From: Winogradskyella sp.
Lineage (GTDB): Bacteria; Bacteroidota; Bacteroidia; Flavobacteriales; Flavobacteriaceae
NCBI GenBank assembly: GCA_004211785.1
Contig: SHBX01000009.1
Coordinates: 16,331 to 80,330, forward strand
Direction: 5' to 3'
DNA length: 64,000 nucleotides
A program made the translations under genes and the position numbers. This document shows, piece by piece, positions 44,178 through 54,078 of this stretch. The notes below the pieces were generated by a model, which saw only the letters and a list, made by a program, of their open reading frames with translations, did no database searches and had not been told where the DNA came from. Each line of letters opens with the position of its first letter. Within the stretch, counting starts at the first letter, position 1.

Positions 44178-44930
44178 TTAATTAAAAATTCTATAGAGAA
44201 CACAATACATACGAAGTCTCAAAGGGATTTTTAAATCACTTATCTTCCAAAGTGCCATTGACTTACTCTTATATCTTTCTTTGCCTTGGTAATTTTCATT
44301 TATTAATACTACTGGTTTAGGAAAATAAAATGGATAAATATCAAAATTTAAAGGTCGCCATTCTCCAGAGATAATATCTTTATTCTTAGTGATTTCAGGA
44401 AAAGTTGTCATTAATACATATGTACTCTTACTTCGCTTTAGGTTTTTAATTGTTTTTACAATATTATTATAAGAGAAATGCACAAGACAATCTCTACTTA
44501 AAACTACATCTTGACGCCCTAAATCTGAAGTTATAATGTCCATAACTTCAAACTTTATATTCTCAGATTTAAATTTCATTTTGTTTTCTTCAATAATATC
44601 TTTAACAATATCTCCACCTAAATAATTGACTTTAGACAAGTCTACATTTTGCATCCAATTAAAATCACCACATGGTAAGTCTAGTAATTTTGAAACGCTA
44701 TGAATCTCAAATAATTTTTCTAATTCAGTGATTAAAACTTTAGTGTGTTTTAATTCTGAACCTGGTCCAGAAACACTTTCTCCACTAGACCAGAAATTAT
44801 CCTTAGCAATTAAATCGAAAGTTTCCTTAACTGTCTTCTTCTTAAAATTACTTTTCTTTCTCTTTAAGATATAAAGCTCCTTAATCTCTAATGGTAGTAT
44901 TGTCTTAATTATTTTTCTAATGCTCGACAT
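44178..44930 (-). CDS. Class I SAM-dependent methyltransferase
   Basis: 250-aa methyltransferase. WSSGESVSGPGSELKHTKVL precedes the SAM loop LLDLPCGDFNWM (about 84-95) and VNYLGGDIVKDII. VLSRDCLVHFSYNNI holds the post-SAM motif. This subfamily is commonly found in glycan loci, where a sugar is the presumed acceptor. The start is 26 bases after the upstream GT2 stop. Confidence 0.88.
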   Translation of the reverse strand: MSSIRKIIKTILPLEIKELYILKRKKSNFKKKTVKETFDLIAKDNFWSSGESVSGPGSELKHTKVLITELEKLFEIHSVSKLLDLPCGDFNWMQNVDLSKVNYLGGDIVKDIIEENKMKFKSENIKFEVMDIITSDLGRQDVVLSRDCLVHFSYNNIVKTIKNLKRSKSTYVLMTTFPEITKNKDIISGEWRPLNFDIYPFYFPKPVVLINENYQGKERYKSKSMALWKISDLKIPLRLRMYCVLYRIFN

Positions 44931-44956
44931 ATTTATATTTTTAGTCTTTCTTTTAT

Positions 44957-45871
44957 TTAACCCTTAGATTTGGTATAAAACTTAACCTTTTTGAAAAGAT
45001 AATCGATATAAAAACGGTCAAACGTTATCAAATAATAGGCTATACTTTTCAAGACTATTATATGCTTTGAGTTATTTCCTATTTCAATCTTACGATGCAT
45101 ATTTAAGGCTTTTTTATAAAGTTTTTTGTCTACAATATTAGGAAAAGCTGTATAAAAATCCTTTAATAAATTTCGACTTGCGCTATATTGTTCATGCTTT
45201 TGTTGTGTCACAGAATCCCGTAGCTCCAACCTATTCATAGTTACCAGTTTTTTATGTATACCATGAATCTTGGATAGTAAAGAAAACCGAAGCACAAAAT
45301 CCCAATCGATATTAAAATTCCCATAGGTGTTATTAAATTTCAAATCATGTTTTACATGTATAGATTTACGCCACATCATGCAGGTATTAACCACTTTTAA
45401 TTGATTAACATAAAGGTATTTGAATAATTCTTCACCTTGTGGAAACTGTCTGTTATTCACTAATATTCCCGGAAATTGTAATGTTTTGTTATCGCTTTTA
45501 AACTCCGCTATTCCTGACACTAAACCAACATCTGTATCCTTGCTCATAACTTCTACTTGCCATTCAAGACGTTCAGAGATATAAATATCATCTTGTTCTG
45601 CCATGGCAAAATAGAGGCTATTTGGCGAAGCCTGCTTAATGATTGTATTCAAATTATTGGCCAATCCTAAATTCTCAGGATGCTCAATAATCTTAATCCT
45701 TGAATCATCAAAAGCAAGCGCTATATCTTTAGAAGCATCTGTTGTACCATCAATACCAAGCAATAGTTCAAAATCAGTATAGGTTTGAGATAGTAAACTC
45801 TCTAAAGTAGCCTTTATGGTTTTTTCGCCATTATAAACAGGAAGTAATATGGTGACTAAAGGTGAATTCAT
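44957..45871 (-). CDS. Glycosyltransferase family 2 protein
   Basis: 304-aa GT-A enzyme: VTILLPVYNGEKTIKATLES, LLLGIDGTTDAS and FAMAEQDDIYISERLEWQ (the DD pair binds the metal-nucleotide). It starts 1 base after the next upstream GT2 gene ends. Three GT2 genes in a row here share the same plan but little sequence beyond the motifs. Sugar unknown. Confidence 0.93.
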   Translation of the reverse strand: MNSPLVTILLPVYNGEKTIKATLESLLSQTYTDFELLLGIDGTTDASKDIALAFDDSRIKIIEHPENLGLANNLNTIIKQASPNSLYFAMAEQDDIYISERLEWQVEVMSKDTDVGLVSGIAEFKSDNKTLQFPGILVNNRQFPQGEELFKYLYVNQLKVVNTCMMWRKSIHVKHDLKFNNTYGNFNIDWDFVLRFSLLSKIHGIHKKLVTMNRLELRDSVTQQKHEQYSASRNLLKDFYTAFPNIVDKKLYKKALNMHRKIEIGNNSKHIIVLKSIAYYLITFDRFYIDYLFKKVKFYTKSKG

Positions 45872-45872
45872 A

Positions 45873-46748
45873 TTAACAAAATCTGACTTTTAGCTTTACT
45901 AGTCTTGATATTATAGGGTGAAACCTCTTTTGAAGTTTTCGACGACATGCTTTATGCAAATAAGGCAACAAGGTATCGTAATACAACTTATATAAAGCTT
46001 CAGTTTCGTTTATTTTTTCAGATTTATTAACAGCAGATGCTTGCGCATCATGTAATCTAAAGGAGCTTAAATACGCATCTACAAAACCAATATTATAGAT
46101 TGGCATTAAGCGACTCCAAAACTCACAATCTAAAACTTGCTTCATATCTTCATTGAAGTAACCTACTTTATCAAAACAGGCTTTATCTAAAAGAACACTA
46201 GTTGGCTCTGCTATTTTATTTTTTGGCGCATTTAAAAAGTTTCTATCCTTTAAATAAACTTTACCATCAATAACACCTTCTTTTATATTTAGATTATACC
46301 AATTATCATGAAGGTTTCCATATACTTTTTTAAACTCTAAAATAGCTTTGGTTTCTTCATTATAAATAAAATGGCGTTTTGCGTACACCATTCCGATGTT
46401 AGATTCCGAAAGCATAACAGCAACAAGTTTCTCAATACAATTTGTAGCTAAAACATCATCTTGAAATAGAAACTTAATGTACTTTCCATTTGCGTTTTTA
46501 ATACAATTATTCCAATTGGCACCAATACCATTTGGTTTGTGTTGGAAAACATGAATAGGAATATTTGTCTGCTCTTTCAAAGCTTTAACAACTTCTAATG
46601 TATTATCGCTTGAAGCATCATCAGAGATTATTAATTCTATGTTATTATAAGTTTGAGATAGTGCAGAATTGAGACATTCTTCTATGTATGTGTCGCCATT
46701 ATAAGTAGGAATACAAATGGAAACCAATGGTGTATTGTCAGTCTTCAT
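45873..46748 (-). CDS. Glycosyltransferase family 2 protein
   Basis: 291-aa GT-A enzyme: VSICIPTYNGDTYIEECLNS, LIISDDASSDNT and KFLFQDDVLATNC. An insert after the DD motif (about 125-170) is specific to this subfamily, which also keeps MKQVLDCEFWSRL. It overlaps the upstream gene by 11 bases. Sugar unknown. Confidence 0.93.
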   Translation of the reverse strand: MKTDNTPLVSICIPTYNGDTYIEECLNSALSQTYNNIELIISDDASSDNTLEVVKALKEQTNIPIHVFQHKPNGIGANWNNCIKNANGKYIKFLFQDDVLATNCIEKLVAVMLSESNIGMVYAKRHFIYNEETKAILEFKKVYGNLHDNWYNLNIKEGVIDGKVYLKDRNFLNAPKNKIAEPTSVLLDKACFDKVGYFNEDMKQVLDCEFWSRLMPIYNIGFVDAYLSSFRLHDAQASAVNKSEKINETEALYKLYYDTLLPYLHKACRRKLQKRFHPIISRLVKLKVRFC

Positions 46749-47568
46749 TTGTGTAGGTTTTTTGATGTAACTCGCTTTTTAATTCGCCATCTTCTTCCAA
46801 TAGCCAAGACGCTGATTCATTTGCCGTTTTCTGATAATAAATTTGCTCTTCTGTAAGATTGGCAGGATTAATATACCAGCCGCCATGAATAGCTTGCAAA
46901 GGATAATCAGTACGCCAAGCTTTAGTGAAGTTTTTACGCTGGTATGTATAACCTGGTCTGTATAATGCAAATGTAGTGTCAATTTCTGCCTTATATGCTT
47001 TTGGGTGAATCTTAGTGGTCCAGAATTGTTTTTCCCATTCTTTAATTTTTTCCATCTGTGGATTATGCTTTGGAATAGTATCTATCTTTAAAGAAAACCC
47101 AACTTTTGTTCGGTCATAAGCTTTATCTAAAAGTTTAAGCATAGTCTTTAAAAAATCGTCAGGACATTCAGTAAGAGGAACAATATCTGGGTCAGTAACC
47201 ACATAATAACCCTTAGTGTATTTTTCTACTAATTCTTTATGTTTCCAAAAAGATAAGTGTCCATCATTACTATCCAATCTATGAATTTTAACATCCATTT
47301 CAATAGTATTATAATACTCTAACAATGGTTTGTACGTTGAATTATTATCAATAACAACAATATTTGAATAGCCCTTTTCTTGTAAACTATCAATAAGCTG
47401 TTTGAGATAAAATAGTTGATTAAAATTGATAATAATTATTGGGATTGTTTTAGGGCTTTTGCGCTGTTGTCTAATTAGAGATCTAAAGAAGCACTTTATA
47501 TAAACAAAATGCATATTGCTAATAAAAGCAATTATTCTCCCGTAACGATATTTAATATTTGAAAGCAT
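46738..47568 (-). CDS. GT2-like glycosyltransferase, divergent
   Basis: 276-aa protein that keeps a GT-A plan but departs from the usual GT2 start: IPIIIINFNQLFYLKQLIDS (about 43-62), IVVIDNNSTYKPLLEYY, then YVVTDPDIVPLTECPDDF as the DxD-like element. The last 100 residues (TTFALYRPGYTYQRK, PLQAIHGGWYINP) are typical of a small glycosyltransferase subfamily found in O-antigen loci. A hydrophobic N-terminal stretch could contact the membrane. Sugar unknown. Confidence 0.78.
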   Translation of the reverse strand: MLSNIKYRYGRIIAFISNMHFVYIKCFFRSLIRQQRKSPKTIPIIIINFNQLFYLKQLIDSLQEKGYSNIVVIDNNSTYKPLLEYYNTIEMDVKIHRLDSNDGHLSFWKHKELVEKYTKGYYVVTDPDIVPLTECPDDFLKTMLKLLDKAYDRTKVGFSLKIDTIPKHNPQMEKIKEWEKQFWTTKIHPKAYKAEIDTTFALYRPGYTYQRKNFTKAWRTDYPLQAIHGGWYINPANLTEEQIYYQKTANESASWLLEEDGELKSELHQKTYTNED

Positions 47569-47572
47569 AAAT

Positions 47573-48532
47573 TTACTTATACAGAGATACTTTACTTAAA
47601 AAAAAGTCGCCTTTAGAAAATAATTTATAGCTTAATAAGCCCAATTTTAAAAGCCTTTTTTCTTTGCCTGTAAGCTTTTCTACTTTTTTAATTTTTTCAT
47701 TAAAAACAATCTCAGCATATTTAAAACTACCTAATCTTGTAAATCGTTTAAAGATAAAAAGGTAGAAAATATTTAAAATGTCTTTACTCTTTTGAGTGAG
47801 ATTTCCTTCTAACTTTTTTTCTAGCATATTTCTAGCTAGATAATAGTGCCAATACTTTTCGCCTGATATGTTGTTAGATATATTATTATCATGATTTCTA
47901 ATATAATCAAGTGGCTCATCTATAACCGAATAATTTGTTTCCTTATGCAGAACTCTTGCAAACAACTCCCATTCTTGCCCTGCTTGTAAAGACTCATCAA
48001 AATAAAAATTATTATCAGTCAAGAAGTCTTTTTTGAAGATTGGAGCTTGTATCGGAATAATTATTTGTTTTGAAATAAAAGCATTGAATGGGTCTTCAGT
48101 CTTTATTTCTATAGATTTAAGTTTAAGGTCTTTAGACTCATTAATAGAATTTTCAAAAACATGAGACTTACAAATTGAGAAAGAGACGTTATCATCAATT
48201 ATTCTTTTAATCTGCTTTTCTAACTTCACAGGATGAAAAACATCATCACTATCTAACCAATTGATATATTCTCCTTTACTTAGCTCTAAACCATAATTTC
48301 TGCACGCATTAGCGCCTTTTGGTTTTGTCTCAGGTCTTTCATAAAATTTTATCCTACTGTCTTTTTCTATAAACGTATTAATCACTTCAATGCTATTATC
48401 GGTACTTCCGTCATCAACGATTAAGCATTCCCAATTCTGGTGAGTTTGCGAAATAATAGACTCTAATGTTTCGCCTATTAAATCTGCACGGTTATAACTT
48501 GGAATAATGATTGAAACTAATGGCTGCATCAT
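47573..48532 (-). CDS. Glycosyltransferase family 2 protein
   Basis: 319-aa GT-A enzyme: VSIIIPSYNRADLIGETLES, CLIVDDGSTDNS and YINWLDSDDVFHPVKLEKQ. The acceptor-side QAGQEWELFARVL is also typical. The start follows the GT4 stop upstream without a gap. Sugar unknown. Confidence 0.94.
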   Translation of the reverse strand: MMQPLVSIIIPSYNRADLIGETLESIISQTHQNWECLIVDDGSTDNSIEVINTFIEKDSRIKFYERPETKPKGANACRNYGLELSKGEYINWLDSDDVFHPVKLEKQIKRIIDDNVSFSICKSHVFENSINESKDLKLKSIEIKTEDPFNAFISKQIIIPIQAPIFKKDFLTDNNFYFDESLQAGQEWELFARVLHKETNYSVIDEPLDYIRNHDNNISNNISGEKYWHYYLARNMLEKKLEGNLTQKSKDILNIFYLFIFKRFTRLGSFKYAEIVFNEKIKKVEKLTGKEKRLLKLGLLSYKLFSKGDFFLSKVSLYK

Positions 48533-49771
48533 CTAATCTTGTAAACTATTATAGTAGATATCTATTAATCTTTCCCCTAATATAATGCTCTCATAATTTT
48601 CTACAACAAATTGTCGTCCTGCTTTGCCCATTTCTTTTCTTCTATTTGGGTTATCTATTAACCATAACACTTTTGAAACAAAAGCATCAATATTGCCTTC
48701 TTCGACCAAAAAGCCTGTTTTTTTATCTATTAAACCCTCTGAAATTCCACCAACATCAGAGGTCACAACTGGCAATTGCATGGCTTGCGCTTCTTGAATT
48801 ACTAACCCTTGATTTTCACATCTTCCAGTATTATCAACTATACCAGGATATAAAAAAACTGAGCTATTATCCATGAAATTTATTACTTCATTTTGAGATA
48901 AACTTTTTTGTAAATGAATATAGTTTTGAAGTTTACGAGAAATAACATAATCTAAACAAGACTCATAAAGAGGTCCATCACCAATTATATTTAAAGAGAC
49001 AAATTTTTCATATTCATGTAACTTCTCAATTATTTTAACAGCTAGAATAGGTGCCTTAAAATCAACTAATCTGCCAACGAATAATATATTAAATGTTTTG
49101 TTCTCAACATTTTGCTGTAAAAAATATTTAGTATCTAAACCAACAGGCAAAGTGTAAATTTTAAAATTATCAAAACCTAGTTTTTTTACTTTATTCTTAG
49201 TGAAATTTGTATTAACTGTTAGCGTTATATTTTTTGTTTGAATTAAGTCCTCATAAAAAGATGCATCAAATTTATGAGCGTCATAACCGTGAAATGTAAC
49301 TATCGTACTTTTCTTAAAATTATTAATCAAAGACCTAAGATGTACGGCGTTATCGCCAAAATGGACATGAACAATGTCATAATCATGAATATTGAAATAA
49401 TATTTATAATAGGTTTTAAAAAACATGCTGAAATTCAGAGCATCTTTACCGTACTTAAAAACATTAAAGGTTTTTAACAAGTGAATTGAGCTTTTGAATT
49501 TTAATAAAATTAATACCGCATTAAACAATCTTTGCAAATAAGCCTTTGGTAATACTGCTGCTTTGCTAAGTACTCTAGCTTTTGTCTTTAAGTCATTATA
49601 AGTTTCAGAATAAAAGAGCGGATTATCTATATCTAAATGCCTTGTCGCTAGTATATTTATCTTATGACCAGATTTAACTAAAAACCTCAACTGATTAGTT
49701 ATAAAAGCTTCCGAGACACTCGGAAAAACGCCAACTACAACAGCTATTTTTAAAGGTTTTCTGTTTTTCAT
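48533..49771 (-). CDS. Glycosyltransferase family 4 protein
   Basis: 412-aa GT-B enzyme. VVGVFPSVSEAFITNQLRFL resembles the start of AmsK/WcaL-type colanic acid transferases. ILFVGRLVDFKAPILAVKII opens the donor domain and CENQGLVIQEAQAMQLP carries the E-x7-E motif. It overlaps the upstream GT2 gene by 4 bases. Substrates unknown. Confidence 0.93.
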   Translation of the reverse strand: MKNRKPLKIAVVVGVFPSVSEAFITNQLRFLVKSGHKINILATRHLDIDNPLFYSETYNDLKTKARVLSKAAVLPKAYLQRLFNAVLILLKFKSSIHLLKTFNVFKYGKDALNFSMFFKTYYKYYFNIHDYDIVHVHFGDNAVHLRSLINNFKKSTIVTFHGYDAHKFDASFYEDLIQTKNITLTVNTNFTKNKVKKLGFDNFKIYTLPVGLDTKYFLQQNVENKTFNILFVGRLVDFKAPILAVKIIEKLHEYEKFVSLNIIGDGPLYESCLDYVISRKLQNYIHLQKSLSQNEVINFMDNSSVFLYPGIVDNTGRCENQGLVIQEAQAMQLPVVTSDVGGISEGLIDKKTGFLVEEGNIDAFVSKVLWLIDNPNRRKEMGKAGRQFVVENYESIILGERLIDIYYNSLQD

Positions 49772-50715
49772 TTTTTGCCAAATAACTTTACCACTATTCG
49801 CTTTATATGCTTTAAAAAATCAATGATTTTACCGTTTTTGAACAGTAAATCAATACTCATCCATAATGCCTTAGGCAAATAACCAGCTCTGATGTTAGCA
49901 TTTAGAAAATTGTTATAAGAGTGTAAATATTTACGTCTGAGATACTGGTTAGTCTTATTATCGAAATATATCTCTTTATGCGTAAGATAGCCAATTTTGA
50001 AGCCGTTATATTCTGAAATACTAGTATGTACTCCTCCGTCATGCAAACGGTAAATCGCACTGACAAAATTCAAACAAATGCCTTTACCTTTTTTTAATGA
50101 TAGTGCAATTATATGTACATCTTTAAAATATTTAAAATCATATGAATTTTTAAGAATATCTCTATCATTCCTAAACAATAACGTCTGCATACCTATATGC
50201 CAGCCTTTTTGAAATCTTTCGTAATCAAAATTTATATACTTTTCTCCTTCTTTGAAATACTTTTCATTAAAGTCTATAACAAATTCTCCTGTTGAGTTTT
50301 TTAAAGACTTAAATCTTGTCCAAGAAAAACTATAGTTCTCATTCGCATCAAGAAAATCAACCTGTTTTTGTAATTTCAGGTTATCTATCCAATAATCATC
50401 ACCTTCACATATAGCCACATAATCTCCACTACAAACCTTTAAACTTTCAATAAAATTAAATCTTCCTGAAGGTACTCCATGAAGTTTTATTACGTCATCA
50501 CGACTTCTTAAAAAAAGCTTTATTAAATCTGGATATTTATTAGCATAATCAATACATATCTCTCTAGTACCATCATTACTTTCATCTTCTCCGAGAATAA
50601 TTTCATATTGAAAATTTGTGTTCTGATTAATTATACTTTGAAGATTTTCTTCAATGAAAGGAGCATGATTATATGCTAAAACTATTACGCTAACTTTTGG
50701 TTTATTCTCTTTCAT
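49768..50715 (-). CDS. Glycosyltransferase family 2 protein
   Basis: 315-aa GT-A enzyme: VSVIVLAYNHAPFIEENLQS, IILGEDESNDGTREICIDYA and YVAICEGDDYWIDNLKLQKQ, all hallmarks of a frequent O-antigen GT2 subgroup. It overlaps the upstream beta-propeller gene by 14 bases and the downstream GT4 gene by 4. Sugar unknown. Confidence 0.94.
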   Translation of the reverse strand: MKENKPKVSVIVLAYNHAPFIEENLQSIINQNTNFQYEIILGEDESNDGTREICIDYANKYPDLIKLFLRSRDDVIKLHGVPSGRFNFIESLKVCSGDYVAICEGDDYWIDNLKLQKQVDFLDANENYSFSWTRFKSLKNSTGEFVIDFNEKYFKEGEKYINFDYERFQKGWHIGMQTLLFRNDRDILKNSYDFKYFKDVHIIALSLKKGKGICLNFVSAIYRLHDGGVHTSISEYNGFKIGYLTHKEIYFDNKTNQYLRRKYLHSYNNFLNANIRAGYLPKALWMSIDLLFKNGKIIDFLKHIKRIVVKLFGKK

Positions 50716-51658
50716 CTAAAACTGCATAACCAAAACCCGAAGCCCCAAAACCATTTCCATTATATATTAGATATCTAATACCATCACGCTTATAAGTAGA
50801 GCAATATTCATTCATCATTGAATCCCAACCTGAATCACTTTTAATAATACCTGCATCAGCGTCTAGCCTATTCCAATTAATACCGTCTTTTGACTCTGAA
50901 TATCCAATTCTATATGCAGCATCCTTTTTTTCTCTATACCCAACAGCCTTTCTATTTGAATGATACATTTTATATATACCGTCATCAAAATATACACAAG
51001 GCCTTCCGATTGCATCAATAGTACCAAAATCAAAATCTATGCAAACCTTATTATCCCTTTGCCAATTTATTCCATCTTTTGATTCAGCATATTTAACATT
51101 ATAAAAAGGTTCTGGTATATTATTAATTTCTTCTATTTTCTCACAGCTCAAATACCACATCTTCCATACTTCTTGCTCCTTTATTACACAAGGCTGCCCA
51201 ACCCATATAGGATCAAAAATACTTCTATCTAATATTGGTCCTGCAAACATTTTTTTAAATGTAAGCCCTTGGTCTTCGCTAACTGCAAGCCCAATAGACA
51301 ATCTATATGAAGCTTCTACACTCTTATTCCAAGCAGTGTAATATAAATACAATTTACCCTCATGTTCTAAAAACCAAGATGGCATTGTCCCTGAATCATC
51401 AAAAGTGCCTTTATTTCCTTTTTGAAGAACAGGTAAATTATGTTTGTAAATAATATTTGAAGGTTTGTTAGCCTCTACATCAATAAACGAAACCGATGAA
51501 GAACTATTGATATCTCTAGTCGCATAAAAAATTCTTACAACATCATTATTAATTGGGTAAGCAAATGGGACTTGAGCGTGAGTAAGACTCCAATCTACAT
51601 TTCCTTTCGGTTTAAAAATTAAACCTTTTTTTTTCCATCTGGATTTAGTAAACCTCAT
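50702..51658 (-). CDS. Five-bladed beta-propeller glycosidase-like protein
   Basis: 318-aa protein with the repeated sequence plan of GH43/GH32-like propellers: FDDSGTMPSWF, KLYLYYTAWN, DPIWVGQPCVI, YAESKDGINWQ, GRPCVYFDDGIYKMYHSN and GYSESKDGINWNRL. No signal peptide, so it acts in the cytoplasm, odd for a glycosidase. Such proteins recur in O-antigen loci next to DegT/WbqC genes and may be a sugar-binding or transfer protein and not a hydrolase. The catalytic acid residues cannot be assigned with confidence. Overlaps both neighbours by 14 bases. Confidence 0.72.
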   Translation of the reverse strand: MRFTKSRWKKKGLIFKPKGNVDWSLTHAQVPFAYPINNDVVRIFYATRDINSSSSVSFIDVEANKPSNIIYKHNLPVLQKGNKGTFDDSGTMPSWFLEHEGKLYLYYTAWNKSVEASYRLSIGLAVSEDQGLTFKKMFAGPILDRSIFDPIWVGQPCVIKEQEVWKMWYLSCEKIEEINNIPEPFYNVKYAESKDGINWQRDNKVCIDFDFGTIDAIGRPCVYFDDGIYKMYHSNRKAVGYREKKDAAYRIGYSESKDGINWNRLDADAGIIKSDSGWDSMMNEYCSTYKRDGIRYLIYNGNGFGASGFGYAVLDERE

Positions 51659-52307
51659 AACTTTTCTTTTCTCCTATTCTTTTTGCAGGGTTACCAACAT
51701 AAACACCCCATTCTTCTGTACTTTGTTTAGTCAAAGAAGCTCCCATAGCTATTAGTGTTCCTTTACTCAATTTTGTGTAATCTCTAATTGTTGCATTAAC
51801 GCCAAAAAAACAGTTAGATTCTACCGTACAATGACCAGAAAGAACTACATGAGAAGTAAAAAAAACATGATCTTTAATCTCCCCATGATGACCAATATGA
51901 TTACCACTCCAAAGAACTACATTATTCCCAATTTTTGTATAAGGCTGTATTGTATTATCTTCTAAAATAAAACAGTTCTCTCCTATTTCATTATTAAAAA
52001 CCGCCGCTTTACTACTGATATAAGTAGCAAAAGTATAACCTTTACTCTTTCCTTCTAAATATACTTTCTCTCTCAAAGTATTCATTTTTTTTGCCGTCAT
52101 TGGGCAAAAAAGAAGAAACTCATCTGGCGGGTATATTTGTTCTATATTTTCATATGGAATTACTGGTAGACCTTTGTAAAATTCTTCCTTAATATACTCT
52201 TGAGTTAAAGTAAAAGCAACAACTTCATAATCAGAATCGTGTGTCAAATAATAATATGCTAATTCTGCAGTATCTAGAATACCAAAAATTATTACTTTTT
52301 TATTCAT
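51645..52307 (-). CDS. NeuD/PglD-type sugar O- or N-acyltransferase
   Basis: 220-aa protein. The N-terminal nucleotide-sugar-binding PglD-like domain (KKVIIFGILDTAELAYYYL) is followed from about residue 95 by a left-handed beta-helix of hexapeptide repeats (GENCFILEDNTIQPYTKIGN, VVLWSGNHIGHHGEI with the catalytic-type His). It would acetylate an amino sugar made by the adjacent DegT aminotransferase. It overlaps WbqC by 1 base. Confidence 0.88.
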   Translation of the reverse strand: MNKKVIIFGILDTAELAYYYLTHDSDYEVVAFTLTQEYIKEEFYKGLPVIPYENIEQIYPPDEFLLFCPMTAKKMNTLREKVYLEGKSKGYTFATYISSKAAVFNNEIGENCFILEDNTIQPYTKIGNNVVLWSGNHIGHHGEIKDHVFFTSHVVLSGHCTVESNCFFGVNATIRDYTKLSKGTLIAMGASLTKQSTEEWGVYVGNPAKRIGEKKSYEVY

Positions 52308-53008
52308 TATTTATGTATGTATTGGTTTAACATAATATTTAAATCTTGTTTAGAATTAAACATTAACACATCCAATATAGAAAGAAATTGGACGAATTCG
52401 TCTCCAAATTGCTCATATTTTAGGTCTTGAGTTTCGATAAATATTAAATCTATATCATGTGCTTTAAATTCATTTTTATTATAAAGTGACCGACCGCCAA
52501 TTGCGTTGACATAAATCTGCTTGCCTGACTGTTGTGTTATAGCAATTAAACGCTCTGTTTTAGCTAAGTTTTTTGTATTTGAATAATCCACTGAACTCAC
52601 ACTAAACTTGCAATCAATATCTAAATATCTACAAACTTCAGTTACACTTATAACAGATAACTCCGCTATATTTTTGTAATCTGAATTAAAAACAGCTTCT
52701 ACTATTTGTAGTACTTCCTGATAGAAAGGTGCAGATTTATAGGCGTGCTCCAATGTTTTTAAAAAATCGTTAAACCATTTTTGGTCTACAGAAACTTCAA
52801 CGTCTTTTATGAGTTTGTTTTGTGACGCCTTTTTTAATGGTATCGTAAACTGAAATGCCTTTTGGTTAACTAATATTGAGTTTCTGTTGATGTAACTCTT
52901 TTTCATAAAGTTTACATCGTCATAAAACACAAATTCATCAACAGCATTTATCAATTGAAAATACCCTATATACGGAAAAAAGTAAGGCTGCATTATGGCT
53001 ATTTTCAT
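52307..53008 (-). CDS. WbqC family protein
   Basis: 233-aa cytoplasmic protein with the family start KIAIMQPYFFPYIGYFQLI, FVFYDDVNFMKKSYINRN and, later, QIYVNAIGGRSLYNK. WbqC proteins occur in O-antigen loci beside DegT aminotransferases and are thought to take part in making or acylating amino sugars; the reaction is not settled. It overlaps the aminotransferase gene by 4 bases, so the two are translationally coupled. Confidence 0.92.
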   Translation of the reverse strand: MKIAIMQPYFFPYIGYFQLINAVDEFVFYDDVNFMKKSYINRNSILVNQKAFQFTIPLKKASQNKLIKDVEVSVDQKWFNDFLKTLEHAYKSAPFYQEVLQIVEAVFNSDYKNIAELSVISVTEVCRYLDIDCKFSVSSVDYSNTKNLAKTERLIAITQQSGKQIYVNAIGGRSLYNKNEFKAHDIDLIFIETQDLKYEQFGDEFVQFLSILDVLMFNSKQDLNIMLNQYIHK

Positions 53009-54078
53009 AAACTCTGCTTTACTAAATCTATAATTTTATCTTGCGCTGTCTCATCTAAACCATGGTACAATGGCAAGCACAATACTCTACTTGCAATTGA
53101 TCTAGACACCTTACAATCATATCCTTTGACATAAGGCAATTCATCTAAACTCGGATAGAAGTAACGTCTTGGATATATATCTTTAGCGTTTAAAACGTCT
53201 AAAATAACTTTTAACTTTTTTTCTGAAGGGCAAATAATAGGGTAATAACTATAATTCCACTTTGCAGACTCTCTAAGTTTTAAAAGACTCAGTGATGTAT
53301 CACCAAATGCTTTATTATATGCTAATACAATATCTTCTCTACTTTTAATTATTGTTTCTATATAGGGAAAAACAGCAAGTCCCATGGCTGCTTGGAGTTC
53401 ACTCATTTTTGCATTGATACCAATACCTTGAAAATTCTCATTACCCTTATGACCAAAATTATGATGGTAATACAAATTGTTATACAACGTATCAGAATTG
53501 AAAAAGGCGGCGCCGCCTTCTCCTGTATGAAATAACTTTGTAGCGTGAAAACTACAAGTGCTTACATCACCATATTCAAAAACACTCTTACCATTATAAG
53601 TCACTCCAAAACAATGTGCAGCATCATAAATAACTTTTAAATTATATCTTTTAGCAATGTTTTGAATCACCTCGATATGACATGGATTACCAAAAACGTG
53701 AGTCGCTAAAATCGCCGTAGTGTTTTTGGTTATGGCTGCTTCAATTTTAGTTTCATCAATGGTTAAATATTCCGGATGTATATCTACAAAAATGGGTTTA
53801 CAACCTTCCCAAACAATACTAGATGTAGTTGCCACATAACTAAATGGCGTCGTAATTATATCTCCTGATAATCCTAATGCCTTTATAGCAATTTGCAATG
53901 GCAACGTACCATTAGTCATACAAATAACATTAGATACGTTTAGATAATCCTTTAACTTATCCTCAAGTTCTTTTACCAAATGACCTCTATTGGTTATCCA
54001 TCCAGAATCCCAAGCATGTTTTAAAATGGCTTGATATTCATCTTGAGGTGGCAAAAATGTTTTGGTAACGTTAATCAT
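53005..54078 (-). CDS. DegT/DnrJ/EryC1/StrS aminotransferase
   Basis: PLP-dependent sugar aminotransferase of 357 aa, converting a 3- or 4-keto nucleotide sugar to an amino sugar. VICMTNGTLPLQIAIKAL binds the cofactor phosphate; VIYDAAHCFGV and SFHATKLFHTGEGGAAF hold the Asp and the Schiff-base Lys. I chose ATG 54078 (MINVTKTFLPPQDEY), which matches the family start and overlaps the ABC ATPase stop by 8 bases. A longer frame to 54147 adds 23 unrelated residues inside the ATPase gene. The dehydratase making its substrate is not in the window. Confidence 0.92.
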   Translation of the reverse strand: MINVTKTFLPPQDEYQAILKHAWDSGWITNRGHLVKELEDKLKDYLNVSNVICMTNGTLPLQIAIKALGLSGDIITTPFSYVATTSSIVWEGCKPIFVDIHPEYLTIDETKIEAAITKNTTAILATHVFGNPCHIEVIQNIAKRYNLKVIYDAAHCFGVTYNGKSVFEYGDVSTCSFHATKLFHTGEGGAAFFNSDTLYNNLYYHHNFGHKGNENFQGIGINAKMSELQAAMGLAVFPYIETIIKSREDIVLAYNKAFGDTSLSLLKLRESAKWNYSYYPIICPSEKKLKVILDVLNAKDIYPRRYFYPSLDELPYVKGYDCKVSRSIASRVLCLPLYHGLDETAQDKIIDLVKQSL

